NCBI GenBank assembly: GCA_018780645.1 | Contig: JADMJJ010000013.1 | Location: 173,215 to 237,214 of the forward strand | Length of the DNA: 64,000 nt | Source: Burkholderiaceae bacterium | GTDB taxonomy: Bacteria; Pseudomonadota; Gammaproteobacteria; Burkholderiales; Burkholderiaceae_C | Direction of reading: 5' to 3' | Part shown: piece by piece, positions 46,546 through 57,117 of the stretch | Position numbering within the stretch: position 1 is the first letter of the stretch | Layout of the letters: each line of letters opens with the position of its first letter | Made by a program: the position numbers and the translations under genes | Notes under the pieces: generated by a model | Database searches by the model: none | Told to the model about the DNA's origin: nothing | What the model saw: only the letters and a program-made list of their open reading frames with translations

Positions 46546-47369
46546 TGGCTGTCGTAAAAGTCAAACCCACTTCCCCCGGCCGCCGTGCCGTTGTGAAGGT
46601 GGTGCACAAGCATCTGCACAAGGGCGCGCCTGAGGCGTCGCTGCTGGAGCCGCAGATGCAGAATGCTGGCCGAAATAACAACGGTCACATCACCATCCGC
46701 CATCGCGGCGGTGGCCACAAGCATCATTACCGCGTTGTCGACTTCGTGCGCAACAAGGATGGCATTCCTGCCAAGGTCGAGCGTATTGAATACGACCCGA
46801 ACCGTACGGCCCACATCGCTCTGGTGTGCTATGCCGACGGCGAGCGCCGCTACATCATCGCTCCGCGTGGTTTGGAAGTCGGTGCAAAGATCTTGAGCGG
46901 CTCGGAAGCGCCGATCAAGGCCGGCAACACCCTGCCGATCCGCAACATTCCCGTGGGCTCGACGATGCATTGCGTCGAGATGCTGCCTGGCAAGGGTGCG
47001 CAGATTGCGCGCTCGGCCGGTACCTCGGTGGTGCTGCTGGCGCGTGAAGGCACTTACGCTCAGGTCCGCCTGCGCTCGGGTGAAGTCCGCAAGATCCACA
47101 TCGAGTGCCGCGCCACGATTGGCGAGGTCTCCAACGAAGAGCACAGCCTGCGCCAGTACGGCAAGGCCGGCGCGATTCGCTGGAAGGGCATCCGCCCGAC
47201 GGTTCGTGGCGTTGCCATGAACCCGGTGGATCACCCGCACGGTGGTGGTGAAGGTCGTACCGGTGAAGGCCAGGCACCTGTGTCGCCGTGGAACACCCTC
47301 ACCAAGGGCTACCGCACTCGTAACAACAAGCGCACGCAGACATACATCGTGTCGCGTCGCAAGAAGTAA
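46545..47369 (+). CDS. rplB: 50S ribosomal protein L2
   Basis: L2 is needed for subunit joining and peptidyl transferase. It has 274 residues. [20 protein letters not shown] and [15 protein letters not shown], with the conserved His, are present. Confidence 0.98.
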   Translation: MAVVKVKPTSPGRRAVVKVVHKHLHKGAPEASLLEPQMQNAGRNNNGHITIRHRGGGHKHHYRVVDFVRNKDGIPAKVERIEYDPNRTAHIALVCYADGERRYIIAPRGLEVGAKILSGSEAPIKAGNTLPIRNIPVGSTMHCVEMLPGKGAQIARSAGTSVVLLAREGTYAQVRLRSGEVRKIHIECRATIGEVSNEEHSLRQYGKAGAIRWKGIRPTVRGVAMNPVDHPHGGGEGRTGEGQAPVSPWNTLTKGYRTRNNKRTQTYIVSRRKK

Positions 47370-47382
47370 GGGGTAGCGCACC

Positions 47383-47661
47383 ATGACTCGTTCATTGAAG
47401 AAGGGCCCGTTCGTTGACCATCACCTGTTGGCCAAGGTCGACAAGGCGGTTGCCAACAAGGACAAAAAGCCTATCAAGACTTGGTCGCGTCGCTCGACGA
47501 TCCTGCCGGAATTCATCGGCCTGACGATCGCTGTGCACAACGGCAAGCAACACGTTCCGGTGTATGTGTCTGACCAGATGGTCGGCCACAAGCTGGGTGA
47601 ATTCGCGCTGACCCGCACCTTCAAAGGCCATCCGGCCGACAAGAAGGCCGGGAAGAAGTAA
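47383..47661 (+). CDS. rpsS: 30S ribosomal protein S19
   Basis: S19 is a 30S head protein near the A site. It has 92 residues. [18 protein letters not shown] and [16 protein letters not shown] are diagnostic. A small 13-bp gap after rplB contains AGGGG. Confidence 0.98.
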   Translation: MTRSLKKGPFVDHHLLAKVDKAVANKDKKPIKTWSRRSTILPEFIGLTIAVHNGKQHVPVYVSDQMVGHKLGEFALTRTFKGHPADKKAGKK

Positions 47662-47672
47662 GGATGCCAACG

Positions 47673-48002
47673 ATGGAAACCAAAGCAATCGTTCGCGGTG
47701 TTCGCCTCTCGTGCGACAAGGGTCGCCTGGTGGCTGACCTGATCCGCGGCAAAAAGGTGGACCAGGCGCTCAACATCCTGACCTTCACCCAGAAGAAAGC
47801 GGCCTTGATCATCAAGAAGGCGGTCGAGTCGGCAATTGCCAACGCTGAGCACAATGACGGCGCCGATATTGACGAACTCAAGATCACGTCGATCTATGTG
47901 GAACAAGGTGCCACGCTGAAGCGTTTCTCCGCCCGTGCAAAGGGTCGGGGCAATCGCATCAGCAAGCCCACGTGCCACATCTTCGTGTCGGTCGGCAACT
48001 GA
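47673..48002 (+). CDS. rplV: 50S ribosomal protein L22
   Basis: L22 is an exit-tunnel protein. Starting at the second ATG (47673, [13 protein letters not shown]) gives 109 residues, the family length, with AAGG nine bases upstream; the ATG at 47664 has no room for a ribosome site. The beta-hairpin that lines the tunnel ([18 protein letters not shown]) is intact. Confidence 0.95.
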   Translation: METKAIVRGVRLSCDKGRLVADLIRGKKVDQALNILTFTQKKAALIIKKAVESAIANAEHNDGADIDELKITSIYVEQGATLKRFSARAKGRGNRISKPTCHIFVSVGN

Positions 48003-48018
48003 AGGCTGAAGGAAGACT

Positions 48019-48885
48019 ATGGGACAAAAAATCCACCCGACCGGCTTCCGGCTGCCAGTCACCCGTAATTGGGCCTCGCGCTGGTACGCGTCGAACCAAA
48101 ACTTCGCCACGATGCTGGCTGAAGACCTGAAGGTGCGTGAGTTCTTGAAGGCGCGTCTGAAGAATGCCGCGGTTTCGCGCATTCTGATCGAGCGCCCCGC
48201 CAAGAACGCCCGCATCACGATCTACTCCGCCCGTCCGGGTGTGGTGATCGGCAAGAAGGGCGAAGACATTGAAAACCTGAAGGCCGAGCTGACCAAGCGT
48301 CTGGGCGTGCCGGTGGCAGTCAACATCGAGGAAGTGCGCAAGCCCGAAATCGATGCTCAGCTGATCGCCGACTCGATCACCCAGCAGCTGGAAAAGCGCA
48401 TCATGTTCCGCCGCGCGATGAAGCGCGCGATGCAGAATGCGATGCGTCTGGGCGCTCAAGGCATCAAGATCATGTCCTCGGGCCGCTTGAACGGCATTGA
48501 AATCGCTCGTTGCGAGTGGTACCGCGAAGGACGCGTGCCGCTTCACACCCTGCGTGCTGACATCGACTATGGCTTCTCCGAAGCCAAGACGACCTACGGC
48601 ATCATCGGCGTGAAGTGCTGGGTCTATCGTGGTGACCGCCTGGCCAACGGCGATGCGCCGGTGATCAAGAGCGAAGCCGGTGACGATGATCGCCGCCCGC
48701 GCCGCAACACCCGTCCGGGCGCACCTGGTGCACCGAGCGGCCGTGGTCGCCCTGGTGGTGATCGTGGTCCCCGTGCCGACGGTCCCGCCGCTGCCGCCCC
48801 CGCTGGCGATGCAACCAAGCCCGCAGCCAAGCGTGTCGTGCGTAAGCCCGCCGCTCCCGCTGCTGGCGAGGTCAAAGGAGAATAA
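48019..48885 (+). CDS. rpsC: 30S ribosomal protein S3 with extended C-terminal tail
   Basis: S3 lines the mRNA entry channel. The N-domain and KH domain ([19 protein letters not shown]) and the C-domain to about residue 210 are standard. Residues about 211-288 form a low-complexity tail rich in Arg, Gly, Pro, Ala and Asp, about 55 residues beyond E. coli S3. The tail is likely disordered and could touch mRNA at the entry site. Reading frame and codon use stay normal to the stop, so this is not a frameshift. Confidence 0.97.
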   Translation: MGQKIHPTGFRLPVTRNWASRWYASNQNFATMLAEDLKVREFLKARLKNAAVSRILIERPAKNARITIYSARPGVVIGKKGEDIENLKAELTKRLGVPVAVNIEEVRKPEIDAQLIADSITQQLEKRIMFRRAMKRAMQNAMRLGAQGIKIMSSGRLNGIEIARCEWYREGRVPLHTLRADIDYGFSEAKTTYGIIGVKCWVYRGDRLANGDAPVIKSEAGDDDRRPRRNTRPGAPGAPSGRGRPGGDRGPRADGPAAAAPAGDATKPAAKRVVRKPAAPAAGEVKGE

Positions 48886-48887
48886 GC

Positions 48888-49304
48888 ATGCTGCAACCCG
48901 CTCGTCGCAAATTCCGCAAGGAGCAGAAGGGTCGTAACACTGGCGTTGCCACTCGTGGCGCCAACGTGTCCTTCGGTGACTTCGGTCTGAAGGCGACCGA
49001 ACGTGGCCGTCTGACGGCCCGCCAGATCGAGGCTGCACGTCGTGCAATCTCCCGTCACGTGAAGCGTGGCGGCCGCATCTGGATCCGCATCTTCCCCGAC
49101 AAGCCCATCTCTCATAAGCCTGCCGAAGTCCGTATGGGCAACGGTAAGGGCAACCCTGAGTACTACGTCGCTGAAATTCAGCCCGGCAAGGTGCTCTATG
49201 AGATCAATGGCGTGGCGGAAGAACTCGCCCGCGAAGCGTTCCAGCTGGCCTCGGCCAAGCTGCCGCTGCGCACCGTGTTCGTCACGCGCCAAATCGGCAC
49301 TTGA
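48888..49304 (+). CDS. rplP: 50S ribosomal protein L16
   Basis: L16 lies near the A site of the 50S. It has 138 residues. [19 protein letters not shown] and [20 protein letters not shown] are typical. It starts 2 bp after rpsC; AAAGGAGAA ends rpsC and serves as its ribosome site. Confidence 0.98.
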   Translation: MLQPARRKFRKEQKGRNTGVATRGANVSFGDFGLKATERGRLTARQIEAARRAISRHVKRGGRIWIRIFPDKPISHKPAEVRMGNGKGNPEYYVAEIQPGKVLYEINGVAEELAREAFQLASAKLPLRTVFVTRQIGT

Positions 49305-49325
49305 CGCGCCACATCGGAGAATCCT

Positions 49326-49526
49326 ATGAATGCATCTGAACTGCGCAGCAAGGACGTGGCCGCCCTCGAAAAGGAAGTGTCCGACCTGCTGAAGGCCCAT
49401 TTCGGCCTGCGCATGCAAAAGGCTACCCAGCAGCTGACGAATCACACAGTGCTGGGCAATACCCGTCGCGACATCGCTCGCGCCAAGACCATCTTGGCCG
49501 AGAAGAAGAAGGGAGCGGCGAAATGA
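49326..49526 (+). CDS. rpmC: 50S ribosomal protein L29
   Basis: L29 is at the tunnel exit. It has 66 residues. A two-helix sequence with [17 protein letters not shown] and [17 protein letters not shown] is present. It overlaps rpsQ by 4 bp. Confidence 0.97.
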   Translation: MNASELRSKDVAALEKEVSDLLKAHFGLRMQKATQQLTNHTVLGNTRRDIARAKTILAEKKKGAAK

Positions 49527-49798
49527 CGCAAGCTCAAGTCCAAGAGAAGAACACCCGCACCCTGGTGGGGCGTGTGGTCAGCGACAAGCGCGCCAAGACC
49601 GTGACCGTGCTGGTGGAACGCCGCACGAAGCACGAGCTGTACGGCAAGATCGTCGCCCGTTCGCGCAAGTACCACGCGCATGACGAGACCAACGCTTACG
49701 GCCTCGGCGACGTGGTGGAAATCTCGGAAAGCCGTCCGCTGTCCAAGACCAAGAACTGGGTCGTGACCCGTCTGGTCGAGAAGGCGCAGGTCGTCTAA
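49523..49798 (+). CDS. rpsQ: 30S ribosomal protein S17
   Basis: S17 is an OB-fold 16S-binding protein. It has 91 residues. [21 protein letters not shown] and KYHAHDETN are typical. It is the last gene before a strong terminator, so the S10-type transcript can end here. Confidence 0.97.
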   Translation: MTQAQVQEKNTRTLVGRVVSDKRAKTVTVLVERRTKHELYGKIVARSRKYHAHDETNAYGLGDVVEISESRPLSKTKNWVVTRLVEKAQVV

Positions 49799-49839
49799 AG
49801 CCCTTGGTGCTTGAGGTGTTCGCACCTCTTTGCGCCGGA

Positions 49840-49885
49840 ACGGCCGGAACGCTGGAATACTGGCGTCCGGCCGTTTTGCATTTTT
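49840..49885 (+). terminator. Intrinsic terminator after rpsQ
   Basis: ACGGCCGGAACGC (49840-49852) pairs with GCGTCCGGCCGT (49863-49874) with one bulged A, followed by TTTT, GCA and TTTTT. It separates rpsQ from the peroxiredoxin gene. Confidence 0.85.
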
Positions 49886-49939
49886 CATGCCCCGCAGGCC
49901 AATCCGTCGGGGATGTTGTTTCAACTCAAGGAGACCGTT

Positions 49940-50455
49940 GTGCTCAAAGTTGGTGACAAGCTGCCCGCAGGCAGCCTGCAGGAATTCGTTGAAGTCGAAG
50001 GCAATGGCTGCTCGCTGGGCCCCAACAGCTTCGACATCGAAAAGGCCACCGCTGGCAAGAAGATCGCCATCTTCGCGCTGCCGGGTGCCTACACGCCTAC
50101 CTGCTCGGCCCAGCATGTGCCAGGTTACAAGCAGCAGGCCGAAGCGCTGAAGGCCGCTGGCGTGGACGAGATCTGGTGCGTGTCCGTCAACGACGCCTTC
50201 GTGATGGGCGCTTGGGGGCGCGATCAAGGCGCGGCCGGCGCTGTGCGCATGATGGCCGACGGCAGTGCCGACTTCACCAAGGCCACCGGCCTGACCTTGG
50301 ACCTGGGGGCGCGTGGCATGGGCCTGCGTTCGCAGCGCTACTCGATGCTGGTGGTCGATGGTGTGGTCAAGACGCTCAACGTCGAGGCTCCAGGCAAGTT
50401 CGAAGTCAGCGATGCCAACACCATGCTGGCCCAGGCCAAGCAGTTGTTCGCCTGA
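49940..50455 (+). CDS. Peroxiredoxin, Prx5-like
   Basis: This thiol peroxidase reduces hydrogen peroxide or alkyl hydroperoxides. The peroxidatic Cys is in PGAYTPTCSAQHVPGY, followed by VSVNDAFVMGAWGRDQ and a C-terminal GKFEVSDANTML block, as in the glutathione/glutaredoxin-linked Prx5 group. The GTG at 49940 has AAGGAG six bases upstream and gives 171 residues; the ATG at 49913 is less well supported. It lies between the rpsQ terminator and the rplN promoter, an unusual guest inside the ribosomal cluster. Confidence 0.88.
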   Translation: MLKVGDKLPAGSLQEFVEVEGNGCSLGPNSFDIEKATAGKKIAIFALPGAYTPTCSAQHVPGYKQQAEALKAAGVDEIWCVSVNDAFVMGAWGRDQGAAGAVRMMADGSADFTKATGLTLDLGARGMGLRSQRYSMLVVDGVVKTLNVEAPGKFEVSDANTMLAQAKQLFA

Positions 50456-50512
50456 GTTGTTGATTTACGGAGGGCCCCTGAGGGGGCTCTCTAGATTGAT
50501 GCAAGAAGCTTG
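50456..50512 (+). other. Intergenic hairpin after the peroxiredoxin gene
   Basis: AGGGCCCC/GGGGCTCT around 50470-50490 (one G-T pair) forms a stem without a U-run. It is possibly the end of the peroxiredoxin transcript. Confidence 0.4.
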
Positions 50513-50542
50513 TTGACACCAAGTCACAAACTGCTGCATAAT
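50513..50542 (+). promoter_or_regulatory. Promoter of the spc operon (rplN)
   Basis: A perfect TTGACA (50513-50518), 18 bp, then CATAAT (50537-50542). It leaves a leader of about 205 bases before rplN, in which I see no gene. Confidence 0.85.
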
Positions 50543-50756
50543 CCAAAGCTTCGCCGGATCTGCCGGCTGCGTCGAACGGCGCAGTCGCACTGGCAGCACC
50601 CCAGCGGTGTTGCCGCGATCCGGTTCCGCCCAAAACCGCCGGGCTCGTGGGATCCTCATCAATGATGAGCGATGTCGCAAGACTGGTCCTCGGGCCCAAG
50701 ACTGACCGCTGCAGCCGGCATGAGCCAGGCGAACGCGGGAGAAGTTGGGGACAGAC

Positions 50757-51125
50757 ATGATTCAAATGCAATCGCGACTCGAAGTCGCGGACAACACTGG
50801 CGCCAAGTCCGTCATGTGCATCAAGGTGCTTGGCGGTTCCAAGCGTCGGTATGCCGGGATTGGTGACATCATCAAGGTCAGCATCAAAGAAGCTGCACCG
50901 CGTGGCCGCGTCAAAAAAGGCGAGGTTTACAGCGCTGTGGTGGTGCGTACCGCCAAGGGCGTGCGTCGTCAAGACGGCTCGCTGATCAAGTTCGATGGCA
51001 ATGCAGCAGTGCTGCTGAATGCCAAGCTTGAGCCTATCGGCACCCGTATCTTCGGCCCGGTGACGCGTGAACTGCGTACCGAGCGCTTCATGAAGATCGT
51101 GTCGCTGGCGCCCGAAGTGCTCTGA
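50757..51125 (+). CDS. rplN: 50S ribosomal protein L14
   Basis: L14 is at the subunit interface. It has 122 residues from the ATG at 50757 ([20 protein letters not shown]). [19 protein letters not shown] is typical. It is first gene of the spc unit; an in-frame start at 50745 is not needed. Confidence 0.98.
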   Translation: MIQMQSRLEVADNTGAKSVMCIKVLGGSKRRYAGIGDIIKVSIKEAAPRGRVKKGEVYSAVVVRTAKGVRRQDGSLIKFDGNAAVLLNAKLEPIGTRIFGPVTRELRTERFMKIVSLAPEVL

Positions 51126-51151
51126 GCGCAGCCACAGTCAAAGGTATTGCC

Positions 51152-51469
51152 ATGAACAAGATTCGTACAGGCGACCAGGTCATTGTTTTGACCGGTCGTG
51201 ACAAAGGCAAGCGCGGCACCGTGTCGCAGCGAGTCGATGACGCACACCTCGTGGTGGATGGCGTCAATATGGTCAAGAAGCACGTCAAGCCCAACCCCAT
51301 GAAGGGTACCACCGGCGGTGTGGTGGACAAGACGATGCCCATTCATCAATCCAACGTGGCGATTTTCAACGCTGCATCCGGCAAGGCCGATCGCGTGGGC
51401 ATCAAGTTGCTCGCCGATGGCAAGAAGGTGCGCGTTTACAAGTCGACCGGCGAAGAGATCAAGGCTTAA
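51152..51469 (+). CDS. rplX: 50S ribosomal protein L24
   Basis: L24 is an early assembly initiator. It has 105 residues. The KOW motif [18 protein letters not shown] is present near the N-terminus. Confidence 0.97.
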   Translation: MNKIRTGDQVIVLTGRDKGKRGTVSQRVDDAHLVVDGVNMVKKHVKPNPMKGTTGGVVDKTMPIHQSNVAIFNAASGKADRVGIKLLADGKKVRVYKSTGEEIKA

Positions 51470-51479
51470 GAGGTTCGAC

Positions 51480-52019
51480 ATGGCTCGTTTGCAAGCGTTT
51501 TATCGCGAGAAGGTGCTGCCGGACCTCGTGCAGAAGTTCGGTTACAAGTCCGTCATGGAAGTGCCGCGCATCACCAAGATCACCCTGAATATGGGTGTCA
51601 GTGAAGCCGTCGCCGACAAGAAGGTGATGGACCACGCTGTGGGTGACTTGACCAAGATCGCCGGCCAAAAGCCCGTGGTCACCAAGTCGAAGAAGGCAAT
51701 TGCCGGCTTCAAGATCCGTGACGGCGTGCCGATCGGCTGCATGGTCACCCTGCGCGGTGTTCGCATGTACGAATTCCTGGACCGTTTCGTCACCATCGCG
51801 CTGCCGCGCGTTCGTGATTTCCGCGGTATCTCGGGTCGTTCGTTCGATGGCCGTGGCAACTACAACATCGGCGTGAAAGAGCAGATCATTTTCCCGGAAG
51901 TGGAATATGACAAGGTTGATGCTCTGCGTGGTCTGAACATCAGCATCACGACGTCGGCCAAGAATGACGACGAATGCAAGGCGCTGCTGGCTGCCTTCAA
52001 ATTCCCGTTCAAGAACTGA
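51480..52019 (+). CDS. rplE: 50S ribosomal protein L5
   Basis: L5 binds 5S rRNA. The ATG at 51480 ([20 protein letters not shown]) gives 179 residues. [19 protein letters not shown] and [17 protein letters not shown] are typical. The open frame upstream overlaps rplX and is not coding. Confidence 0.98.
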   Translation: MARLQAFYREKVLPDLVQKFGYKSVMEVPRITKITLNMGVSEAVADKKVMDHAVGDLTKIAGQKPVVTKSKKAIAGFKIRDGVPIGCMVTLRGVRMYEFLDRFVTIALPRVRDFRGISGRSFDGRGNYNIGVKEQIIFPEVEYDKVDALRGLNISITTSAKNDDECKALLAAFKFPFKN

Positions 52020-52027
52020 GGTGACAC

Positions 52028-52333
52028 GTGGCTAAGACTTCCCTCATCCAACGCGAACTGAAGCGCGCCAACCTGGTTGCCAAGTACGCAACCAAGTACG
52101 CTGCACTGAAGGCGATCATCGACGACTCGAAGAAGTCGGACGAAGAGCGTTACGCAGCGCGCCTGGAACTGCAAAAGTTCCCCCGCAACGCATACCCCAC
52201 CCGTCAGCGCAATCGTTGCGCGCTGACTGGCCGTCCTCGCGGTACGTTCCGCAAGTTCGGTCTGGGCCGCAACAAGATCCGCGAGCTGGCCTTCAAAGGC
52301 GACATCCCTGGTGTCGTCAAGGCCAGCTGGTAA
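52028..52333 (+). CDS. rpsN: 30S ribosomal protein S14, zinc-independent type
   Basis: It has 101 residues and a single Cys ([12 protein letters not shown]), so it is the long zinc-free form. The start is GTG at 52028 with GAGGTGA upstream. Confidence 0.97.
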   Translation: MAKTSLIQRELKRANLVAKYATKYAALKAIIDDSKKSDEERYAARLELQKFPRNAYPTRQRNRCALTGRPRGTFRKFGLGRNKIRELAFKGDIPGVVKASW

Positions 52334-52358
52334 TCGGCTCGATTAGGAGAAATCGCAA

Positions 52359-52754
52359 ATGAGCATGAGTGATCCTATCGCCGATATGCTGACCCGTATT
52401 CGGAACGCCCAAAGCGTGACGAAGGCCAGCGTGACGATGCCGTCCTCGAAGGTAAAAGTGGCGATCGCCCAAGTCCTGAAGGACGAAGGCTATATCGACA
52501 ACTTCGCAGTCCGTGGCGAGTCCGCCAAGCCGGAACTCGAGATCGCGCTGAAGTACTACGCCGGCCGTCCGGTGATCGAGCGTATCGAGCGCGTCAGCCG
52601 CCCCGGCCTGCGCATCTACAAGGGCCGTCACGATATTCCTCAGGTCATGAATGGCCTGGGTGTGGCGATTGTCACCACTCCGCAAGGCGTGATGACTGAC
52701 CGCAAGGCACGTCAGACCGGTATCGGTGGCGAAGTGCTCTGCTACGTCGCCTGA
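52359..52754 (+). CDS. rpsH: 30S ribosomal protein S8
   Basis: S8 binds 16S central domain and in E. coli represses the spc operon at rplE. It has 131 residues. [18 protein letters not shown] matches the family N-terminus, so the first ATG was kept. [19 protein letters not shown] C-terminal loop ([13 protein letters not shown]) is present. Confidence 0.98.
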   Translation: MSMSDPIADMLTRIRNAQSVTKASVTMPSSKVKVAIAQVLKDEGYIDNFAVRGESAKPELEIALKYYAGRPVIERIERVSRPGLRIYKGRHDIPQVMNGLGVAIVTTPQGVMTDRKARQTGIGGEVLCYVA

Positions 52755-52771
52755 CGCAAGGAGATAAGACA

Positions 52772-53305
52772 ATGTCCCGCGTTGGAAAAATGCCGGTCGC
52801 CGTCCCACAAGGTGTGGACGTCGCGATTACCGCAGAACAAATCAGCATCAAGGGTGCGATGGGTACGCTGGTGCGTGCCGCCAATCCCCTGGTTGCCGTC
52901 AAGAACGAAGCCGGTCAGCTGACATTCGCTCCCGCGAATTCGTCGACCGAAGCCGATGCCATGAGTGGCACGATGCGCGCGCTGGTGGCCAATATGGTCA
53001 ACGGCGTGAGTAAGGGCTTCGAGAAGAAGCTGACCCTGGTTGGCGTGGGCTACCGTGCCCAGGCTCAAGGTCAGAAGCTGAACTTGCAAATCGGGTATTC
53101 GCACCCGGTCGTCAAGGACATGCCCGTTGGCATCAAGGTTGAGACTCCGTCGCAGACGGAAATCCTGATCAAGGGTGCGGACCGCCAGGTGGTGGGTCAG
53201 ATCGCCGCCGAAGTGCGCGCCTTCCGGCCGCCGGAGCCCTATAAGGGCAAGGGCATCCGCTACGCCAACGAGAAGGTCTCGATCAAAGAGACCAAGAAGA
53301 AGTAA
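52772..53305 (+). CDS. rplF: 50S ribosomal protein L6
   Basis: L6 sits near the factor-binding site. It has 177 residues. [17 protein letters not shown] and the C-terminal [16 protein letters not shown] are diagnostic. Confidence 0.98.
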   Translation: MSRVGKMPVAVPQGVDVAITAEQISIKGAMGTLVRAANPLVAVKNEAGQLTFAPANSSTEADAMSGTMRALVANMVNGVSKGFEKKLTLVGVGYRAQAQGQKLNLQIGYSHPVVKDMPVGIKVETPSQTEILIKGADRQVVGQIAAEVRAFRPPEPYKGKGIRYANEKVSIKETKKK

Positions 53306-53316
53306 GGAGCAGCGAT

Positions 53317-53682
53317 ATGTTGAACAAAAAAGATCAGCGCATCCGCCGCTCGCGTCAAACCCGTGTGCGTATCGCTTTGCAACGTGTGGCACGCCTGACG
53401 GTGTTCCGCTCCAACCTGCACATCTACGCTACCGTCGTTTCCGACGATGGCACCAAGGTGCTGGCGACGGCCTCCACTGCCGAGAAGGAAGTGCGCGACG
53501 CACTGGCCGGACATGGCAAGGGTGGCAACGTGGCAGCAGCCGCGATCATCGGCAAGCGTATCGCTGAAAAGGCCAAGGCCGCCGGTGTCGAGAAGGTTGC
53601 CTTCGACCGTGCAGGCTTTGCCTATCACGGCCGTGTCAAGGCCCTGGCTGAAGCCGCTCGCGAAGCTGGCCTGCAGTTCTAA
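53317..53682 (+). CDS. rplR: 50S ribosomal protein L18
   Basis: L18 binds 5S rRNA. It has 121 residues. Basic N-terminus [18 protein letters not shown] and the [20 protein letters not shown] end are typical. Confidence 0.97.
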   Translation: MLNKKDQRIRRSRQTRVRIALQRVARLTVFRSNLHIYATVVSDDGTKVLATASTAEKEVRDALAGHGKGGNVAAAAIIGKRIAEKAKAAGVEKVAFDRAGFAYHGRVKALAEAAREAGLQF

Positions 53683-53720
53683 GCGCCGAACAAGCGCAGT
53701 AGCGACTAAGGATTTCGAAA

Positions 53721-54239
53721 ATGGCAAAGTTTCAACCCCGCGCGGCCGCTGAAGGCAATGACGACGGTCTGAAAGAGAAGATGATCGCCGTCAACCGCGT
53801 CACCAAAGTGGTGAAGGGCGGTCGTACGCTGAGCTTCGCAGCACTGACCGTGGTCGGTGATGGCGATGGCCGGGTCGGCATGGGCAAGGGCAAGGCCAAG
53901 GAAGTGCCGGTTGCGGTGCAGAAGGCCATGGAGTCGGCTCGCCGCAACATGGTCAAGGTCAGCCTGAAGAACGGCACCATTCACCACATGGTGAAGGGTG
54001 AGCATGGCGCAGCCAACGTGATGATGATGCCGGCCCCCGCCGGTACCGGCATCATTGCCGGCGGCCCGATGCGCGCCGTGTTCGACGTGCTGGGCGTGAC
54101 CGACATCGTGGCCAAGAGCCATGGTTCGAGCAATGCCTACAACATGGTGCGTGCCACGCTGGACGCCCTGAAGCACTCGATGACGCCGGCCGACATCGCC
54201 GCCAAGCGCGGCAAGTCTGTTGAAGACATCTTCAACTGA
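53721..54239 (+). CDS. rpsE: 30S ribosomal protein S5
   Basis: S5 affects decoding fidelity. It has 172 residues. [20 protein letters not shown] and [17 protein letters not shown] are typical; the spectinomycin-loop region is intact. Confidence 0.98.
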   Translation: MAKFQPRAAAEGNDDGLKEKMIAVNRVTKVVKGGRTLSFAALTVVGDGDGRVGMGKGKAKEVPVAVQKAMESARRNMVKVSLKNGTIHHMVKGEHGAANVMMMPAPAGTGIIAGGPMRAVFDVLGVTDIVAKSHGSSNAYNMVRATLDALKHSMTPADIAAKRGKSVEDIFN

Positions 54240-54261
54240 TCGCGGTAGGAAAGAGACCATC

Positions 54262-54444
54262 ATGTCTGAGAAGAAAACCGTCAAGATCAAGCTGGTTCGC
54301 AGCCCCATCGGTACCCGCGAGTCGCATCGTGCGACCGTGGTCGGCCTGGGCCTGCGCAAGCTGAACAGCGAAAGCGTGTTGGAAGACACGCCGGCTGTGC
54401 GCGGCATGATCAACAAGATCGCCTACCTCGTGAAGGTGCTGTAA
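54262..54444 (+). CDS. rpmD: 50S ribosomal protein L30
   Basis: It has 60 residues from the ATG at 54262 ([20 protein letters not shown]). The upstream frame to 54220 overlaps rpsE and is not coding. [20 protein letters not shown] is the family core. Confidence 0.97.
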   Translation: MSEKKTVKIKLVRSPIGTRESHRATVVGLGLRKLNSESVLEDTPAVRGMINKIAYLVKVL

Positions 54445-54470
54445 GCACTTCACGAACAGAGGACAAGCAC

Positions 54471-54902
54471 ATGCAACTGAATAACATCAAGCCCGCCTCG
54501 GGCTCCAAGCATGCCAAGCGCCGTGTTGGCCGTGGCATTGGCTCGGGCATCGGCAAGACTGCAGGTCGCGGTCACAAGGGTCAGAAGTCGCGTTCGGGCG
54601 GCTACCACAAGGTCGGTTTCGAAGGCGGTCAAATGCCTTTGCAACGCCGTCTGCCCAAGCGCGGTTTCAAGTCGATGACGCTGAAGTACAACGCCGAAGT
54701 GACGCTGGCCGACCTGGAGGTGCTGGGCGCTGACGAAGTCGACATGCTGACCCTGAAGCACGCTGGCCTGATCGGCCAGATGACCAAGGTTGTCAAGGTC
54801 ATCAACACTGGCGCCATCACCCGCAAGGTGAAGCTCAGCGGTGTTGGCGCAACGGCTGCGGCCAAGGCAGCGATCGAAGCTGCTGGCGGTTCGTTCGCCT
54901 AA
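54471..54902 (+). CDS. rplO: 50S ribosomal protein L15
   Basis: It has 143 residues. The Gly/Arg/Lys-rich N-domain ([20 protein letters not shown]) and the C-terminal [17 protein letters not shown] are typical. Confidence 0.97.
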   Translation: MQLNNIKPASGSKHAKRRVGRGIGSGIGKTAGRGHKGQKSRSGGYHKVGFEGGQMPLQRRLPKRGFKSMTLKYNAEVTLADLEVLGADEVDMLTLKHAGLIGQMTKVVKVINTGAITRKVKLSGVGATAAAKAAIEAAGGSFA

Positions 54903-54942
54903 GGCGTTCGGTCGGATCAAGCTCTAACGGAACCTGTTCATA

Positions 54943-56253
54943 GTGGCAACCAACGCAAACCAGCTGGCCAAGAGTGGCAAGTTCGGCGACCTCCGTCGCC
55001 GGCTTGTCTTCCTGTTGCTGGCTCTGGTGGTGTACCGCATCGGGGCCCATATCCCGGTGCCAGGCATTGACCCGAACCAGCTGCAGCAGCTGTTCAAGGG
55101 TCAGCAGGGCGGCATCCTGAGCTTGGTCAATATGTTCTCGGGTGGCGCGCTGTCGCGCTTCGCCATCTTTGCGCTGGGCATCACGCCCTACATTTCGGCT
55201 TCCATCATCATGCAGCTCATGAGCTATGTGGTGCCGAGTCTGGAAGCGCTGAAGAAGGAAGGCGAGTCGGGTCGTCGCAAGATCACCCAGTACACGCGTT
55301 ACGGCACGCTGGGTCTGGCGCTGTTTCAGGCCTTGAGCATTGCTCTGGCGCTGGAGAGCTCGGCTGGTCTGGTGACCAACCCGGGTTTCAGCTTCCGCAT
55401 GACCGCCGTGACCAGCCTGGTGGCCGGCACGATGTTCTTGATGTGGCTGGGTGAGCAGATCACCGAGCGCGGTCTGGGCAACGGCATCTCGATCCTGATC
55501 TTCGGCGGGATCGCCGCAGGTCTGCCGAGCGCGATTGGTGGCTTGCTTGAACTGGTGCGTACCGGTGCGATGAACGTCGTTTCTGCCATCATCGTTGTGG
55601 TGATCGTGATTGCGGTGACCTATGTGGTGGTGTTCGTTGAGCGAGGCCAGCGCAAGATTTTGGTGAACTATGCCAAGCGTCAGGTTGGCAACAAGGTGTA
55701 TGGCGGTCAATCGTCGCACCTGCCCCTGAAGCTGAACATGTCGGGTGTGATCCCGCCGATCTTTGCATCGTCGATCATCCTGCTGCCCACGACAATCGTG
55801 AGCTGGTTCGCCACCGGTGACAGCTTCCGTTGGTTGAAGGACATCGCCTCGGCGATGAGCCCTGGCCAGCCGATTTATGTGATGTTGTACGCCTCGGCGA
55901 TCATCTTCTTCTGCTTCTTTTACACGGCAATGGTGTTCAACAGCCGCGAGACTGCTGACAACCTGAAGAAGAGCGGCGCTTTCATCCCAGGCATCCGCCC
56001 GGGTGACCAGACCGCCAGGCACATTGACAAGATTCTTTCGCGTTTGACCCTGGCCGGCGCCATCTACATCACTGGGGTGTGTTTGCTGCCGGAGTTCCTG
56101 ACCTTGAAGTACAACGTTCCCTTCTACTTTGGTGGCACCTCGTTGCTGATCATCGTGGTTGTGACCATGGACTTCTGGGCTCAGGTGCAGTCTTACGTGA
56201 TGAGCCAGCAGTATGAATCGCTGCTGAAGAAGGCAAATTTCAAGGCCAGCTAA
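54943..56253 (+). CDS. secY: Preprotein translocase subunit SecY
   Basis: SecY is the protein-conducting channel. It has 436 residues and ten membrane helices. The start is GTG at 54943 with CGGAAC upstream. Family segments [33 protein letters not shown] and [17 protein letters not shown] are present. Confidence 0.98.
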   Translation: MATNANQLAKSGKFGDLRRRLVFLLLALVVYRIGAHIPVPGIDPNQLQQLFKGQQGGILSLVNMFSGGALSRFAIFALGITPYISASIIMQLMSYVVPSLEALKKEGESGRRKITQYTRYGTLGLALFQALSIALALESSAGLVTNPGFSFRMTAVTSLVAGTMFLMWLGEQITERGLGNGISILIFGGIAAGLPSAIGGLLELVRTGAMNVVSAIIVVVIVIAVTYVVVFVERGQRKILVNYAKRQVGNKVYGGQSSHLPLKLNMSGVIPPIFASSIILLPTTIVSWFATGDSFRWLKDIASAMSPGQPIYVMLYASAIIFFCFFYTAMVFNSRETADNLKKSGAFIPGIRPGDQTARHIDKILSRLTLAGAIYITGVCLLPEFLTLKYNVPFYFGGTSLLIIVVVTMDFWAQVQSYVMSQQYESLLKKANFKAS

Positions 56254-56299
56254 GCTGACCTATTTTTAAAACGAAGTAGAACGCAACAGAAACGAAGGC

Positions 56300-56518
56300 A
56301 TGGCGAAAGACGACGTCATTCAAATGCAAGGCGAGATTCTTGAGAATCTTCCTAATGCAACGTTTCGCGTGAAGCTAGAGAACGGGCATGTTGTTCTCGG
56401 CCATATCTCCGGAAAGATGCGGATGCACTACATTCGCATACTTCCAGGTGACAAAGTGACGGTCGAGTTGACCCCGTACGATTTGAGTCGTGCTCGCATC
56501 GTGTTCCGGGCGAAGTGA
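56300..56518 (+). CDS. infA: Translation initiation factor IF-1
   Basis: This OB-fold factor binds the 30S A site. It has 72 residues. [20 protein letters not shown] and [20 protein letters not shown] are typical. It sits in the usual place between secY and rpmJ. Confidence 0.98.
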   Translation: MAKDDVIQMQGEILENLPNATFRVKLENGHVVLGHISGKMRMHYIRILPGDKVTVELTPYDLSRARIVFRAK

Positions 56519-56576
56519 GCGTTGTATGAAACCCGGACGCGCAGTAAGCGCTAATGTGAAGGTTTAGGAGCAGACC

Positions 56577-56690
56577 ATGAAAGTTTCGGCATCCGTAAAA
56601 GTGATGTGCCGCAATTGCAAGATCATCCGCCGCAAGGGTGTGGTGCGCGTGATCTGTACCGATCCCCGCCACAAGCAGCGCCAAGGCTGA
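56577..56690 (+). CDS. rpmJ: 50S ribosomal protein L36, zinc-binding form
   Basis: It has only 37 residues, starting [20 protein letters not shown]. The zinc ribbon residues Cys11, Cys14, Cys27 and a following His are all present, so this is the C+ form. AGGAG lies 7 bp before the ATG. It sits between infA and rpsM. Confidence 0.97.
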   Translation: MKVSASVKVMCRNCKIIRRKGVVRVICTDPRHKQRQG

Positions 56691-56721
56691 TCGCCGCACG
56701 ACAAGCGAATAGAGGAAGCAA

Positions 56722-57087
56722 ATGGCACGTATTGCTGGTATCAACATTCCGCCGCAAAAGCACACCGAGATCGGTCTGACTGCGATCTATGGCATTGGCC
56801 GTACGACCGCGCAGAAGATCTGTGAGACCTGCGGCATCCCGTTCGACAAAAAGGTCAAGGACCTGAACGATTCCGACCTGGAGAAGATCCGGGAAGAAGT
56901 CGGTCGCATGACCATTGAAGGCGATCTGCGTCGCGAGATGTCGATCAACATCAAGCGACTGATGGACTTGGGCTGCTACCGCGGCTTCCGTCATCGCCGT
57001 GGTCTGCCGATGCGCGGTCAACGCACCCGTACGAATGCCCGCACCCGCAAGGGTCCGCGCAAGTCGGGCGCGACCGGCAAGAAGTGA
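56722..57087 (+). CDS. rpsM: 30S ribosomal protein S13
   Basis: S13 contacts the 50S and P-site tRNA. It has 121 residues. [20 protein letters not shown] and the basic tail [17 protein letters not shown] are typical. Confidence 0.98.
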   Translation: MARIAGINIPPQKHTEIGLTAIYGIGRTTAQKICETCGIPFDKKVKDLNDSDLEKIREEVGRMTIEGDLRREMSINIKRLMDLGCYRGFRHRRGLPMRGQRTRTNARTRKGPRKSGATGKK

Positions 57088-57117
57088 TCCGTCGGCATCC
57101 ACTGAAAGAAGCTCATT

